From the NCBI GenBank assembly GCA_035552195.1, contig DASZLU010000026.1, positions 248,001-312,000 of the forward strand: a stretch of 64,000 bases of DNA, given 5' to 3'. Source of the DNA: CAIKMD01 sp035552195. GTDB taxonomy: Bacteria; Pseudomonadota; Alphaproteobacteria; ATCC43930; CGMCC-115725. The position numbers were made by a program, and so were the translations under genes. Each line of letters opens with the position of its first letter. Within the stretch, counting starts at the first letter, position 1. The notes under the pieces are model-generated. The model was not told the origin of the DNA. It did no database searches and saw only the letters and a list, made by a program, of their open reading frames with translations. This document shows, in pieces, positions 1 through 9,014 of the stretch.

Positions 1-397
1 TGGCGATGATCGCGGCCATCACCATGGCGAGCGCGCCGACGGCGAGCCCCATGAAGATGCCGAGGATCGGCAGCAGCTCCCACGGCGCCGCGATGAAGGG
101 CAGCGACAGCATGCCGATCAGCATCATGACGAGGCAGGTGACCATGGTCCGGCGCAAGCCGAAGCGCTCGACCGCCGCGGCCGAGAAGGGGCCGACCAGG
201 CCGAACATCATGAGCTGCACGGCGATTGGAAAGGAAACAACGGCGCGGCTCCAGCCGAATTCATCTTCCCACGGCACCAGCATCACCGCTGAGGTCGCGC
301 GCATGCCCGCCGCTACCAGCAGGACGATGAAGGTCACGCCGACGACCACCCAGGCGTAGTGCAGCTTCTTTTCTTCTTGCAACGCTTGCTCGGCCAT
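1..397 (-). CDS. MFS transporter, N-terminal part (cut by window edge)
   Basis: Only the first 132 codons are present; the gene runs off the left edge. The translation starts MAEQALQEEKKLHYAWVVV and continues with alternating hydrophobic segments: one at about residues 15-35, one after the charged-loop motif ERFGLRRT (about 76-83), and a third rich in Met, Ala and Gly. The loop after the second helix, with its Arg pair, is typical of the major facilitator superfamily; the YAWVVV opening is common in monocarboxylate or oxalate/formate-type members. Substrate cannot be told from this part. The start at 397 is the only ATG before the helix. It is transcribed away from the decayed gene at 531. 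Confidence 0.75.
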   Translation of the reverse strand, partial: MAEQALQEEKKLHYAWVVVGVTFIVLLVAAGMRATSAVMLVPWEDEFGWSRAVVSFPIAVQLMMFGLVGPFSAAAVERFGLRRTMVTCLVMMLIGMLSLPFIAAPWELLPILGIFMGLAVGALAMVMAAIIA

Positions 398-530
398 ACC
401 GGTCGGACTCCTGATGCCAGTTCCTGAGTCATTCGATCAGGCATTGTGCCGCTTTTGTCGCGCCAACGCCAATCGCCCGCTGCGCATGGCTGAATTGCGG
501 ATCAACAAATATTCAGATGTGAGCTCGCCA

Positions 531-1393
531 ATGATTAAACATTCCCTCTGTGAGCGCCTGTCCCATAATTATGAGCTAATACGCGGCCTTTCCTGCGATG
601 AGCATGGCGTTTTCCTTGCGGGCGACGTGCCTCTGATCTATCGCGGCAGCGCGGGGCGATCTGGTTCCTTATATGTGGTTCGTCATATGTGGTTCGTCCG
701 CGGTCCGAACTCGAAATTTTGCTGGCGGCAGCGTACGGCGAAGAATGGGATTGCCCAAGTCGCTAGTTTGCAACTAATCGCACGCTATATGAACGAGAAG
801 AAGTGGGCCTTAGCTAAAATTGCCTCGGTCCAACTTCGCCTTCCGGAAATCAGCGACGATCTCGGGCTTGCGAAACTTCTCGCGACCGAAGCAGGCTACC
901 TTGCGAAGAGATGCTCAAGCTGTGGTCGGAAATCCGACCACAAGAGTAGAGCGGCCGGCAAAGCGACGTTTCGACGGAGCCGCGTATTCCCGCGGGCCAA
1001 AGTGGTGGCGGCGAATGGACGAGCGACGGTGGTTACGAGCGACAGCTAGCAAACCCGCTCGTTATCCCCGCGCAAGCGATCGCGCCGCCGATGACTATTC
1101 CGGCTCCATTCGAGATCCCGCTGTCACCGACCGAGATTACGCCTGTCCCGTTTGCGCTGCCGGGAGCCGGTTTACGGCCACCGCCTCTTGTCAATCCATA
1201 TCCGAATAAACGTAAATGCGTGGAAGAGTGGGCGGCAGCCGAGGAATATTGTGCAAAAATGAAAAAGGAAGGGAAGCTTGTCGCCGGCCCTCCGGGAAAA
1301 CGGACACGGGGCTATAGCGGACCCGGTAAAAATTATGACAGCTGCGTGTTGGGACAGGTATCCGAAGAGTGCGGCGGCAATCCGACGGCCTAG
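531..1393 (+). pseudogene. Decayed gene with PRIPAGQ-GGG-WT linker and Cys-rich tail
   Basis: One protein can be pieced together across several frames. Frame A from ATG 531 gives a stretch ending near GVFLAGDVPLIYR. At 671-698 the 14-mer ATATGTGGTTCGTC occurs twice in tandem; removing one copy joins frame A directly to RPRSELEILLAAAYGEE, which now lies in another frame and ends at TAG 764. Coding sense resumes in frame A at 768 (LQLIARYMNEKKWALAKI), then shifts again near 900, has TAG at 947 and continues to 1393 with EPRIPAGQSGGGEWTSDGG, a proline-rich stretch, and a tail with four Cys ending CGGNPTA. The linker and tail resemble C-terminal parts of alphaproteobacterial proteins that look like toxins or phage-derived proteins. 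A 100-aa frame from ATG 1091 could still be made but is best read as the remnant's end. Confidence 0.7.
671..698 (+). repeat. 14-bp perfect tandem duplication
   Basis: ATATGTGGTTCGTC is present at 671-684 and again at 685-698. The extra 14 bp shift the reading frame by two, and deleting one copy restores a continuous, family-like translation across the site. It therefore looks like the lesion, or one of the lesions, that broke the surrounding gene. Confidence 0.85.
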
Positions 1394-1403
1394 GAGAGGG
1401 GCG

Positions 1404-1916
1404 ATGTCAGAAAATTATGAAGACGAATTGAAGCGACAAATGCTCATTCTGCGTACCGACCCGAAACGGTATCTCGAACTCGCAAACGAGCGTATTCTCG
1501 CGAATCCAAATAATTCCGACGGATATTTTGACCGCTATCAAGCCCACTTTCGCTTGGACCAATATGATTTGGCGCTTGCGGATCTGAACGAGGTCATCGC
1601 GCTCGAGCCGCATTGGATCGTCTATGAGTCCCGAGGAAATGTCCTGCGTGCACTCAGCCGCTATCAGGAAGCCCTCGATGACTATAATCGAGCGGAAGCA
1701 ACGGATACCGAAGAATGGCGCGGTGGCTTCGGTCGGCTTTATCGTGCAGAGTGTCACGCGCGCTTAGGTAATGAGAAGGCGGCGCTCGAAGATTGTGCCG
1801 CCTTACGAGACGATCATTGGACGCCGGGGCACCTCGGCATAGCTGGCGACAAGCGACAAGTTACAGAGGAAGTGCGTCGGATCGCTCGTCAAGCGCGCAA
1901 GCCGCGTCTCGTCTAG
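1404..1916 (+). CDS. Small tetratricopeptide-repeat protein
   Basis: 170 residues, no signal peptide. Residues about 30-150 contain three helical repeats of TPR type (for example LDQYDLALADLNEVIALEP, then ALSRYQEALDDYNRAEAT), so it probably works by binding another protein. The ATG at 1404 is preceded by AGGAGAGG at 1392-1399; in-frame starts farther up lie inside the preceding remnant and have no such site. It begins 10 bp after the decayed gene's stop on the same strand and ends overlapping the hrpB stop by 4 bp on the other strand. Its position directly behind a toxin-like C-terminus would fit an immunity or accessory partner, but nothing in its own sequence proves that. Confidence 0.75.
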   Translation: MSENYEDELKRQMLILRTDPKRYLELANERILANPNNSDGYFDRYQAHFRLDQYDLALADLNEVIALEPHWIVYESRGNVLRALSRYQEALDDYNRAEATDTEEWRGGFGRLYRAECHARLGNEKAALEDCAALRDDHWTPGHLGIAGDKRQVTEEVRRIARQARKPRLV

Positions 1917-4435
1917 CTCCGCCGTTTCGTCCGTGCCGTCGGCGGGGCGGTGAGCGGATCGTCGGGCCAGGGGTGTTTCGGATAGCGGCCGCGCATTTCG
2001 CCGCGGACTTGCGGGTAGGAATTCTTCCAGAAGCCGGCGAGATCGCGGGTGACTTGCAGCGGCCGGCCGGCTGGCGAGAGCAAGTGGATGAGCAGCGGCA
2101 CTTTGCCGTTAGCGACGGCCGGTGTTGCCGTTGCGCCGAACATCTCTTGCAGCTTCACCGCGAGCACCGGCTCGTCGCCGGCGGCGTAGTCGATGGCGAT
2201 GTGCGAGCCGCTCGGCACTTCGATGTGGCTCGGCGCGAGCGCGTCGAGCTGGCGGCGCTGCGTGTAATCGAGCTTGACCGATAGTGCTTCGACGAGATCG
2301 ATCGAACCGAATTGCGCGCGGCGGGTGATCCCGATGAGAAAGGGCGCGAGCCAGTCCTCGAGAGAGGCGAGCAACGCGTTGTCGGAAAAATCCGGCCAGT
2401 CATCGCCGAGCGTGCGGTGAAGAAAATCGACGCGAGTGCGGAAGCTGTCCGCTTCGCGCGACCATGGCAAAGCGGCGAGACCCAATTCGCGGATGCCGGT
2501 GAGCAGCGCGGCAATCACTTGCTCCGACGGCGCGTCGCGCAGCGGCTGATCATCGAGCACGATGGCGTCGAGCGTGCGACGGCGGCGGGCGAGGACGGCT
2601 TCGCTTTGCGAATCCCATTCGATGCTGTCGTTTGCCACGATGCGCTCGGCGAAATCTTCTTCGATGGATTCGCGGCTGAGCGGCGCGGCCAAAAAGATGC
2701 GCGCGGTCTTGCGCTCGCCATCGAGCTCGGCGACGGAGAGGAATTCTTGGCGTGCCAGCGGATCGCTCGTCGGCAGCTCGGCGCCGCCGCCGCTCGCCAA
2801 ACGGAATTGTCCGGTCGCGCCGCGGCTTTGCGCGATGCGGTCGGGATAGGCGAGGGCGAGCACGCTGCCGGTCTCAGCGGCGTCGATGCTCTCGTCGCTT
2901 TTGAGATGAACCGAGCGCTCGATTTGGCGCGCGGCATCGCGGACACGCTGCAAGCCGCCGCGATCGAGCGACAGGCCCGGCGGCAGATCGCGCGCCACGC
3001 TGCGTTCGTTCATCAGATCGATACGCAGCCGCAGATCCGCATCGCGGGCTTGCGGCGCGGCGCGGACGATGTCGCGCTCCATCAACAACGCGGCGATCGC
3101 GCAAGCGAGCCGGCCCTGGCCGCGGGCTTTGGCGGTCAGCACCATATGCGCAAGCCGCGGATGCAGTGGCAGCGCTGCGATCGCTTCGCCTTCCTTGGTG
3201 ATGCGACCGGCGTCGTCGAGCGCGCTGAGCTCCCTTAATAGAGTGCGAGCTTGCCCAAGCGCGGCAGCGGGCGGCGGATCGAGCCAGGAGAGCGCGGCAG
3301 GATCGTTGTTGCCCGCGCTGGCGAGCGTCAGCAGCAGCGGCGCGAGATCGGCTTCGCGGATTTCCGGCGGCGCATAAGGCGCAAGCTGCGCCTGCTCGCG
3401 CTCCGGCCAGAGACGATAGGCGATGCCAGGCTCCAGCCGGCCAGCACGGCCCGCACGCTGCGCGGATGCCGCTTGCGAGACGCGCGTGGTCACAAGCCGC
3501 GTCATGCCGGTCACCGGATCGAAACGCGGCCCGCGCGCGAGGCCGCTGTCGATGACGACGCGGATGCCTTCGATGGTAAGGCTGGTCTCGGCGATCGAGG
3601 TCGCGAGCACGATCTTGCGCTGGTTTCTCGGTGCCGGCGAAATCGCCGCGTCCTGCGCTGCCGGCGGCAGATCGCCGTAAAGCGGTGCGACGATCACGCC
3701 GCGGCCGACATCGCCGAGTTGCCGCTCCACGCGGCGTATTTCGGCGCCGCCCGGAAGGAAGACGAGAATGCTGCCGTCGTCGTTATCGAGCGCGCGGCGG
3801 ATCGCGGCAGCGACACCCGCCTCGAAGCGGTCTTGCGGTGGCCGATCGAGATATCGCAGCTCGATGGGAAAACTGCGGCCGGCGCTGGTGACTCGCGGCG
3901 CCTCGATCAGCGCGGCGACCCGCTCGCCATCGAGCGTCGCGGACATGACGAGCAGCCGCAGCTCCTCGCGCAGATAGCGCTTGGTCTCGATGGTCAGGGC
4001 GAGGCCGAGATCGGCGTCGAGGCTGCGCTCGTGATATTCGTCGAAGATCACGATGCCGACACCGTCGAGCGCGGCGTCGTGTTGCAGCATCCGCGCGAGA
4101 ATACCTTCGGTGATGACTTCGATACGGGTCTTGCTCGAGACCCGTGTTTCGAGCCGGGTCCGGTAGCCGACGGTCGCGCCGACCTCTTCGCTGAGCATCG
4201 ATGCCATGCGCCGCGCCGCCGCGCGCGTCGCGAGCCGCCGCGGCTCGAGCATCAGAATCTTCTGGCCCTTGAGCCAGGCCGCATCGAGCAACGCCAGCGG
4301 CACAAGTGTCGTCTTGCCGGCGCCCGGCGGCGCTTCGAGAACGGCGGCGCCGGCGGTGTCGAGCGCCGCCCGTAATTCGGGCAACGCCGCGCCGATCGGC
4401 AGGCTGGCGGTAAATTCTTGGAGATCGCGCGGCAT
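1913..4435 (-). CDS. hrpB: ATP-dependent RNA helicase HrpB
   Basis: 840 residues, the usual length for HrpB, a DEAH-family helicase of the cytoplasm whose role in most bacteria is poorly defined. Visible motifs: Walker A APPGAGKTT (Lys41), DEYHERSL at about 132 (DEYH in place of the more common DEFH), MSATLDGE, and QRAGRAGR near residue 326. The C-terminal third has the HrpB-specific region, ending with a basic tail. Monocistronic as far as seen; it converges on the small TPR gene with a 4-bp overlap of stop codons. The start is the ATG just 78 bp from the divergent DUF1194 gene. Confidence 0.95.
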   Translation of the reverse strand: MPRDLQEFTASLPIGAALPELRAALDTAGAAVLEAPPGAGKTTLVPLALLDAAWLKGQKILMLEPRRLATRAAARRMASMLSEEVGATVGYRTRLETRVSSKTRIEVITEGILARMLQHDAALDGVGIVIFDEYHERSLDADLGLALTIETKRYLREELRLLVMSATLDGERVAALIEAPRVTSAGRSFPIELRYLDRPPQDRFEAGVAAAIRRALDNDDGSILVFLPGGAEIRRVERQLGDVGRGVIVAPLYGDLPPAAQDAAISPAPRNQRKIVLATSIAETSLTIEGIRVVIDSGLARGPRFDPVTGMTRLVTTRVSQAASAQRAGRAGRLEPGIAYRLWPEREQAQLAPYAPPEIREADLAPLLLTLASAGNNDPAALSWLDPPPAAALGQARTLLRELSALDDAGRITKEGEAIAALPLHPRLAHMVLTAKARGQGRLACAIAALLMERDIVRAAPQARDADLRLRIDLMNERSVARDLPPGLSLDRGGLQRVRDAARQIERSVHLKSDESIDAAETGSVLALAYPDRIAQSRGATGQFRLASGGGAELPTSDPLARQEFLSVAELDGERKTARIFLAAPLSRESIEEDFAERIVANDSIEWDSQSEAVLARRRRTLDAIVLDDQPLRDAPSEQVIAALLTGIRELGLAALPWSREADSFRTRVDFLHRTLGDDWPDFSDNALLASLEDWLAPFLIGITRRAQFGSIDLVEALSVKLDYTQRRQLDALAPSHIEVPSGSHIAIDYAAGDEPVLAVKLQEMFGATATPAVANGKVPLLIHLLSPAGRPLQVTRDLAGFWKNSYPQVRGEMRGRYPKHPWPDDPLTAPPTARTKRRS

Positions 4436-4513
4436 GGCGCGGGCACTATAGCGCGACCCGATTGGACGTTCGCACGTTCGGCCTTATGCTAGCTGGCACC
4501 AGGGAGGCCGCCC

Positions 4514-5290
4514 ATGCGCTCGGTTCGGCTCGGAATGCTCGTCGTATCGTTGGCGATGGCGCTCGGCACCGTGCCACTGCGCGCACAGCAGCGCGTCGAT
4601 GTCGCGCTGGTACTTGCTGCCGATGTCTCGCGCAGCATCACGACCGACGAATTCCAGCTCCAGCGCCAAGGCTACGCCAAGGCAATCGCCAATCCTGATG
4701 TGGTGCGCGCCATTCAGGCGGGCGCCAACGGTGCGATCGCACTAACCTTCGTCGAATGGGCCGGCAGCGACGAGCAGCAAGTCGTGGTCGATTGGCAGAT
4801 CGTGCACGATCCGGCCTCGGCCAAGGCTTTCACTGATACGCTGCTGGCGGCGCCGCGCGCTTTCTTCGGCCGCACCTCTATCAGCGCCGCGCTCGATTTC
4901 GCGATGGCGCGACTGAAGGCGGACGGCGTCAACGCCGAACGGCAGGTGATCGATGTCTCGGGCGACGGCACCAACAACGCCGGCCGGCCCCTGGATGACG
5001 CGCGCAAGGAGGCGCTTGCCGCCGGCGTCACCATCAACGGTCTCGCGATCATCAATGCAAGCGCGAATATCTTCGGCTTCTCCGGCCACACCCAGCCGCC
5101 GGGCGGATTGCCGACCTGGTATCGCGACAACGTCACGGGCGGGCCGGGCTCGTTCCTGCTGACGGTCGAGGATTTCGAGAGCTTCGGCGAAGCGATGACC
5201 AAGAAGTTGCTGAACGAGATCGCGGCGATCCAGCCGTCTTTCGATCTCGCGCAGGGCGCCGCTAGCGGGAGTCGCGATCTGCCGCGCTGA
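4514..5290 (+). CDS. Secreted DUF1194 protein, von Willebrand A-like
   Basis: 258 residues. Residues 1-25 form a Sec signal peptide (cleavage after LRAQ). The mature part opens with VDVALVLAADVSRSI; DVSRS at 37-41 is the MIDAS-type metal site of a von Willebrand A fold, and VSGDGTNN about residue 150 is a second conserved strand. This is the DUF1194 family, periplasmic proteins of unknown role that are common in alphaproteobacteria. ATG follows an AGGGAGG site at 4501-4507. Its 3' end overlaps the convergent cupin gene by 29 bp. Confidence 0.9.
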   Translation: MRSVRLGMLVVSLAMALGTVPLRAQQRVDVALVLAADVSRSITTDEFQLQRQGYAKAIANPDVVRAIQAGANGAIALTFVEWAGSDEQQVVVDWQIVHDPASAKAFTDTLLAAPRAFFGRTSISAALDFAMARLKADGVNAERQVIDVSGDGTNNAGRPLDDARKEALAAGVTINGLAIINASANIFGFSGHTQPPGGLPTWYRDNVTGGPGSFLLTVEDFESFGEAMTKKLLNEIAAIQPSFDLAQGAASGSRDLPR

Positions 5291-5810
5291 GGTGATCCTC
5301 GCGCTGGCGATAGAGCTTGTCGTCGGCATAGCCCATTGCTTCCGGACGCCCGCGGCCGAGCATCACTTGGAAATAGACCGGCTCAAGGCCGCTGTTGATG
5401 TAGCCGTGGATCACGCCGGCGGGGCAGGAGATGCAATCCCACGGGCCGAGCCGCGTGACGATGCGCTGGCCGCTCTCATCTTCGATGAACACATCGAGCA
5501 GGCCGCGCAGCACGAAGAAGACCTCTTCGACCTCGTGCGTGTGCGAGGCGTTTCCCTGGCCGGGCTCGACATACATGATCGAGAGGGTGAAGTTGCTCGG
5601 CGGGATCGCGTTCATGTCGCCATGCTTGCCCGAGCCGCCGGCGCCGATGAAGCGATGCTGCGCGCGCTTATAGCCTTCGACCTTGGCGTCCTCGAATGCG
5701 GCCCAATCGGGAATGCGATCCTGAAAGCGCGCGACATGGCGTTTGGCGATGTCGACGATCGATACGTTCTCGAGCTCGGGCGAGCGCGGATGTCGGGCGA
5801 TGATGCTCAT
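5262..5810 (-). CDS. Single-domain cupin protein
   Basis: 182 residues, cytoplasmic. Cupin motif 1 is seen at residues 89-103 (SHTHEVEEVFFVLRG; His90, His92 and Glu96 are the probable metal ligands) and motif 2 at about 122-137 (GPWDCISCPAGVIHGY; His135 as ligand). Such proteins are metal-binding dioxygenases, isomerases or sugar-binding modules; substrate is not evident. ATG 5810 is preceded on its strand by GGGAGG with a 6-nt spacer. It converges on the DUF1194 gene and overlaps its end by 29 bp. Confidence 0.85.
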   Translation of the reverse strand: MSIIARHPRSPELENVSIVDIAKRHVARFQDRIPDWAAFEDAKVEGYKRAQHRFIGAGGSGKHGDMNAIPPSNFTLSIMYVEPGQGNASHTHEVEEVFFVLRGLLDVFIEDESGQRIVTRLGPWDCISCPAGVIHGYINSGLEPVYFQVMLGRGRPEAMGYADDKLYRQREDHLSAADRDSR

Positions 5811-5879
5811 GGAACGCCTCCCTCAATCTGACGAGAGACGAGCTTAGGCGATTGCGAGGGGTGGGAAAACCGGCCGGAG

Positions 5880-7214
5880 TTATTCCGGCATTTTCGCGCC
5901 GGCGGTGTTCGCGTTGGTGAGAATGGCGCCGACGAGATTGGCGTCGGTCAGATCGGCGCCGGAAAGATCGGCATCGGAGAGATCGGCCTTGGTGAGATTT
6001 GCCATGCGCAGATCGGCGCCGGCGAGCTTCGCGCCCTTGAACGACGCGGCCGAAAGATTGGCGGGCCAGAAGCGGCCAGAGAGGCTGCCATCGGGCTTGC
6101 GCAGCTCGACCGGTCCAAGCTGCGCGCCGCTAAGATCGGCGGCGGCAAGATCGGCCTTGGCGAGGTTGATGCCGCACATATTGGCATCGACAAGCTCGGC
6201 ATTGTTGAGGTCAGCGCCGGACATGTTCGCCATTTCAAGCCGCGCCTTCTTGAAGACGGCGCTGCCGAATTTGCATTCCATCAGGCTGGCGCCGGAAAGA
6301 TCGACACCGGCGAAGTTGATGCGCACGAAATTGCGCTTGCTGAGCTCGGCACGTTTGCCTTTCGCGCCTTGCGTATCGGCCCAGCGCAGATGCTCGGCGA
6401 TGATCTTCTGAATATCTACGTCGAGCGTATCGATCGACAGGGTGATACGCGCGTCGGCAAGGCTGGCGCGGGCGAAATCGACGCCTTCGAGCTTCGCTCC
6501 AGTGAAGTCGCTGCCTTCGAGATTGGCGTTTTCGACTTTCGCGCCCGCAAGATTGGCACCCGAAAGATCGACCTTGATCATCGCGACGTTGCTGAGATCG
6601 GCGTCTTTCAGGATCGCGCCGCGCAGTATCGAGCCTTGCAGATTGGCCCGGCAAAGCTTGGCGCCGGTGAGATCGGCATTCGAGAGATCGACGGATGTGA
6701 GATCGGCATGGTCGAGCCGTGCCTTTTTAAGGCCGCTGGCGGACGCTTCGACCGAGGTGAGGTCGGTGACGCCGCTCGTCGAGCCATGGAAATTCATCGC
6801 GCCGCCGCGTTGCGGACCCATGAGCTGGCCCATACGCAGATCGGCGGCGTCGAGCGTCGCGCGGCGCAGCTTGGCATCACGGAAATTAGCGCCACGCAGA
6901 TCGGCTTCGGTGAGGTCGGCATCGGTCAGATCGGCGCCGTGCAGATCGGCGGAGAAGAGATCGCATTGCCGCAGGTCGGCGCCGGCCAGGCGCGCGAAGG
7001 AAAAATCGCAGCCGGTGAGCTTGGCGGCGCGCAGCACGATGCCCTGCAAATTGGCGCCCGACATATCCTGGAACGTGAGATCGGCGCGAACGCCGCCGTT
7101 CTGCTTCTTCAGCCAGCGCTCATGCGCCTCGAAAATGCGGATGATCTCCTCCGGCGTCTTCGGCACGGGAGGACGAGACTCTTCCACCACAAAATTGAAG
7201 GCGCCGCGCGGCAT
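5880..7214 (-). CDS. Large pentapeptide-repeat protein
   Basis: 444 residues built mostly of A(D/N)LXX pentapeptides, which fold as a right-handed quadrilateral beta-helix. Runs of units cover roughly residues 45-130, 165-265 and 300-440, separated by a break at about 130-165 (MNFHGSTSGVT) and a helical insert at about 270-300. The first 45 residues are non-repetitive. Family members include DNA mimics that protect gyrase (Qnr, MfpA) and scaffolds of unknown use; the gaps and length differ from Qnr (about 218 aa), so I assign no function. No signal peptide. Single gene with non-coding DNA on its 5' side. Confidence 0.9.
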   Translation of the reverse strand: MPRGAFNFVVEESRPPVPKTPEEIIRIFEAHERWLKKQNGGVRADLTFQDMSGANLQGIVLRAAKLTGCDFSFARLAGADLRQCDLFSADLHGADLTDADLTEADLRGANFRDAKLRRATLDAADLRMGQLMGPQRGGAMNFHGSTSGVTDLTSVEASASGLKKARLDHADLTSVDLSNADLTGAKLCRANLQGSILRGAILKDADLSNVAMIKVDLSGANLAGAKVENANLEGSDFTGAKLEGVDFARASLADARITLSIDTLDVDIQKIIAEHLRWADTQGAKGKRAELSKRNFVRINFAGVDLSGASLMECKFGSAVFKKARLEMANMSGADLNNAELVDANMCGINLAKADLAAADLSGAQLGPVELRKPDGSLSGRFWPANLSAASFKGAKLAGADLRMANLTKADLSDADLSGADLTDANLVGAILTNANTAGAKMPE

Positions 7215-7367
7215 CGGATCGATATGTCGTTATTAGCTGCACGAAGGCTAGCCGCCGCACCGTTAAATCGGACTTAAGATTTATTCGTGTTAACCCTGGT
7301 AACCGATCGGTAACCGACTGATTTCATAAGCTTTCGCCGCATTCCCGACATGAAGGTCGGCGCCAGC

Positions 7368-8777
7368 TTATGTTTTTGTGACGGTCGGCGCTGGAATTCG
7401 CGCCGCCAAGGCCTTCTTCATCGCATCGGGCAAGCTGGTTTCGCCAAGCTTGCCGCGCAGCACGATCAGCTCTCCGGCCGTCAGGCTATCGAGTTGGTCG
7501 ATCGCATCGCGCAGATAGGTGCCGACGCCTTGCTGTTGGCGCCGCGCGAGGAGATTCTTCTCGGCGGCCAAGATCTGCTCGATCCGGTCCATCGGCGTGG
7601 CCGCGGTGAGGCGGATATCTTCGATGCCGCCGACGATGTCGAAACGGCGGGAGCGCTTGGCGAGTGCCACAACCATGGGCGGGCCGCCGGTTATGATGCC
7701 GCCGCTGTCGGTAAGCTTGTCCATCAAGGTGTCGAATTGCCGGCGCTGCGTCAGTTGCGGCTCGCGCGACAATGGCTTGTCGGTGGCAAGCTCGCGCTGC
7801 AGCCGTTCATAAAGCACGCTGCGCGTCTCGGGCATCGCCGCCGTGCTCATCAGTCCGGCGAAAGCGGCAAAGCCCGCCGGCGCACCGGCCAGGGTCGGCT
7901 CCTGATGTCCGGAGGCGAGATCGGCGAGGGCGATAAGGGCGGCGCCCAGATGTGGCTGATTGCCGAGCGTGTCCTTGATCATCGACGCGGCGCCCATGAA
8001 CCCGGCGCAAAGCTCGTCGATCAGCGGTACCATCGCCAGCGGCAGATCGGCCCCGGACCATTCCATCGTGCGCTCGAATTTCGCGGCGAATGCGGTGATG
8101 TCTTCGAAAGCGCGCGCGATCGCGTGCCGCACCCAAAACGCGTGCTCGGCCGGATCCTTGACGCGCTCGCTGACCGCCGCGGCCAGCGTCGGCAAGCCGC
8201 CCTCACCAAGTCGCGGCGCGGCGCGCGAGGCGAGCGCATCGCGTGCCTTGTTCGTCGCCTCGTTGGCGAATTTGTCGATGATGTCGGTGCGGACGCGGCG
8301 ATCGAGCTTCCGCTTCTCGGCTTGCAGCGCCGCCATGCGCTGGATCGCCGTTGACTGCAGCGATTCCTGATTGTCGAGCAGCTTGATCCAGCGATGGTTG
8401 TGCAGCAACTCGGTCGGGGTGATCTGATAACGGTCGAGGAAATTGCGCAGCAGCCGCGCCATCGCATAGCGACTCGAAGGACCATAAAAATCCGTCAGCG
8501 TCTCGCACCACGCGTCTTCGTCGGGCGCGGCGGCAAGACGTAACGGCGCCTGGCTGCGCCGTGCCTCGCGCACCCGCTCGAGGATCTGAGTCTCGAACGA
8601 GGCGCCGGCGCCGCCGAAATGAGCCCGCATGACGCGAACCGCGGCGATGGTTTCATCGGCATAAAGCTCTTCGGCGCGGGCGAGCGCGTCGACTTCGGCG
8701 GTGACGTGACAATCGATGACCCAGCGTCCGTCGCGCTGCGCCATGACTTCGTAACGCCGTCCCGGCCTTCCGCTCAT
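7368..8777 (-). CDS. Unrecognised 469-residue soluble protein
   Basis: I do not recognise this protein. The first 60 residues (RRYEVMAQRDGRWVIDCHV, then AVRVMRAHF) look like a small beta/alpha module common in alphaproteobacterial proteins that read 'process-unit' arguments; the rest is largely alpha-helical, Arg/Ala/Leu-rich, with no membrane segment, signal peptide or clear catalytic motif. Codon usage and GC match the neighbours, so it is likely a normal core gene. It stands alone between the pentapeptide-repeat gene (same strand, 153 bp) and a divergent small membrane-peptide gene. Confidence 0.75.
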   Translation of the reverse strand: MSGRPGRRYEVMAQRDGRWVIDCHVTAEVDALARAEELYADETIAAVRVMRAHFGGAGASFETQILERVREARRSQAPLRLAAAPDEDAWCETLTDFYGPSSRYAMARLLRNFLDRYQITPTELLHNHRWIKLLDNQESLQSTAIQRMAALQAEKRKLDRRVRTDIIDKFANEATNKARDALASRAAPRLGEGGLPTLAAAVSERVKDPAEHAFWVRHAIARAFEDITAFAAKFERTMEWSGADLPLAMVPLIDELCAGFMGAASMIKDTLGNQPHLGAALIALADLASGHQEPTLAGAPAGFAAFAGLMSTAAMPETRSVLYERLQRELATDKPLSREPQLTQRRQFDTLMDKLTDSGGIITGGPPMVVALAKRSRRFDIVGGIEDIRLTAATPMDRIEQILAAEKNLLARRQQQGVGTYLRDAIDQLDSLTAGELIVLRGKLGETSLPDAMKKALAARIPAPTVTKT

Positions 8778-8858
8778 GCTGTGACAATCCCCTCAAATCC
8801 CCCAACGAAATGCTACGCGATTGCCGCCAGGGCGGGAAGACCGCATACTCGCCGCGGC

Positions 8859-9008
8859 ATGAAATATCTTGCGATTATCGGTGCCATCGCGGCGGCGATT
8901 ATTCTCTCGCAGTTCCTCTTCGATTTTTACGATTGGAACAAGACGCAGAGTTGCGCCTCGACCGGCCGTCGTAATTGCGGCGGCGGACCGATCCAGCTCA
9001 GCCGCTAA
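8859..9008 (+). CDS. 49-residue single-span membrane peptide
   Basis: ATG 8859 starts a short frame reading MKYLAIIGAIAAAIILSQF, a clean transmembrane or signal-anchor segment at residues 2-22, followed by FYDWNKTQ and a short tail with two Cys. It fills the gap between two genes on the other strand, ends 6 bp before the VIT gene's stop, and has good coding character, but there is no strong ribosome binding site, so confidence is moderate. No function can be proposed. Confidence 0.5.
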   Translation: MKYLAIIGAIAAAIILSQFLFDFYDWNKTQSCASTGRRNCGGGPIQLSR

Positions 9009-9014
9009 CCGCGA

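Noticed and set aside
414..1049. 211-residue frame on the plus strand
   Set aside because: It combines pieces in the right frame with out-of-frame stretches of one broken gene; the 14-bp duplication and family-like segments in two frames show it is not an intact protein.
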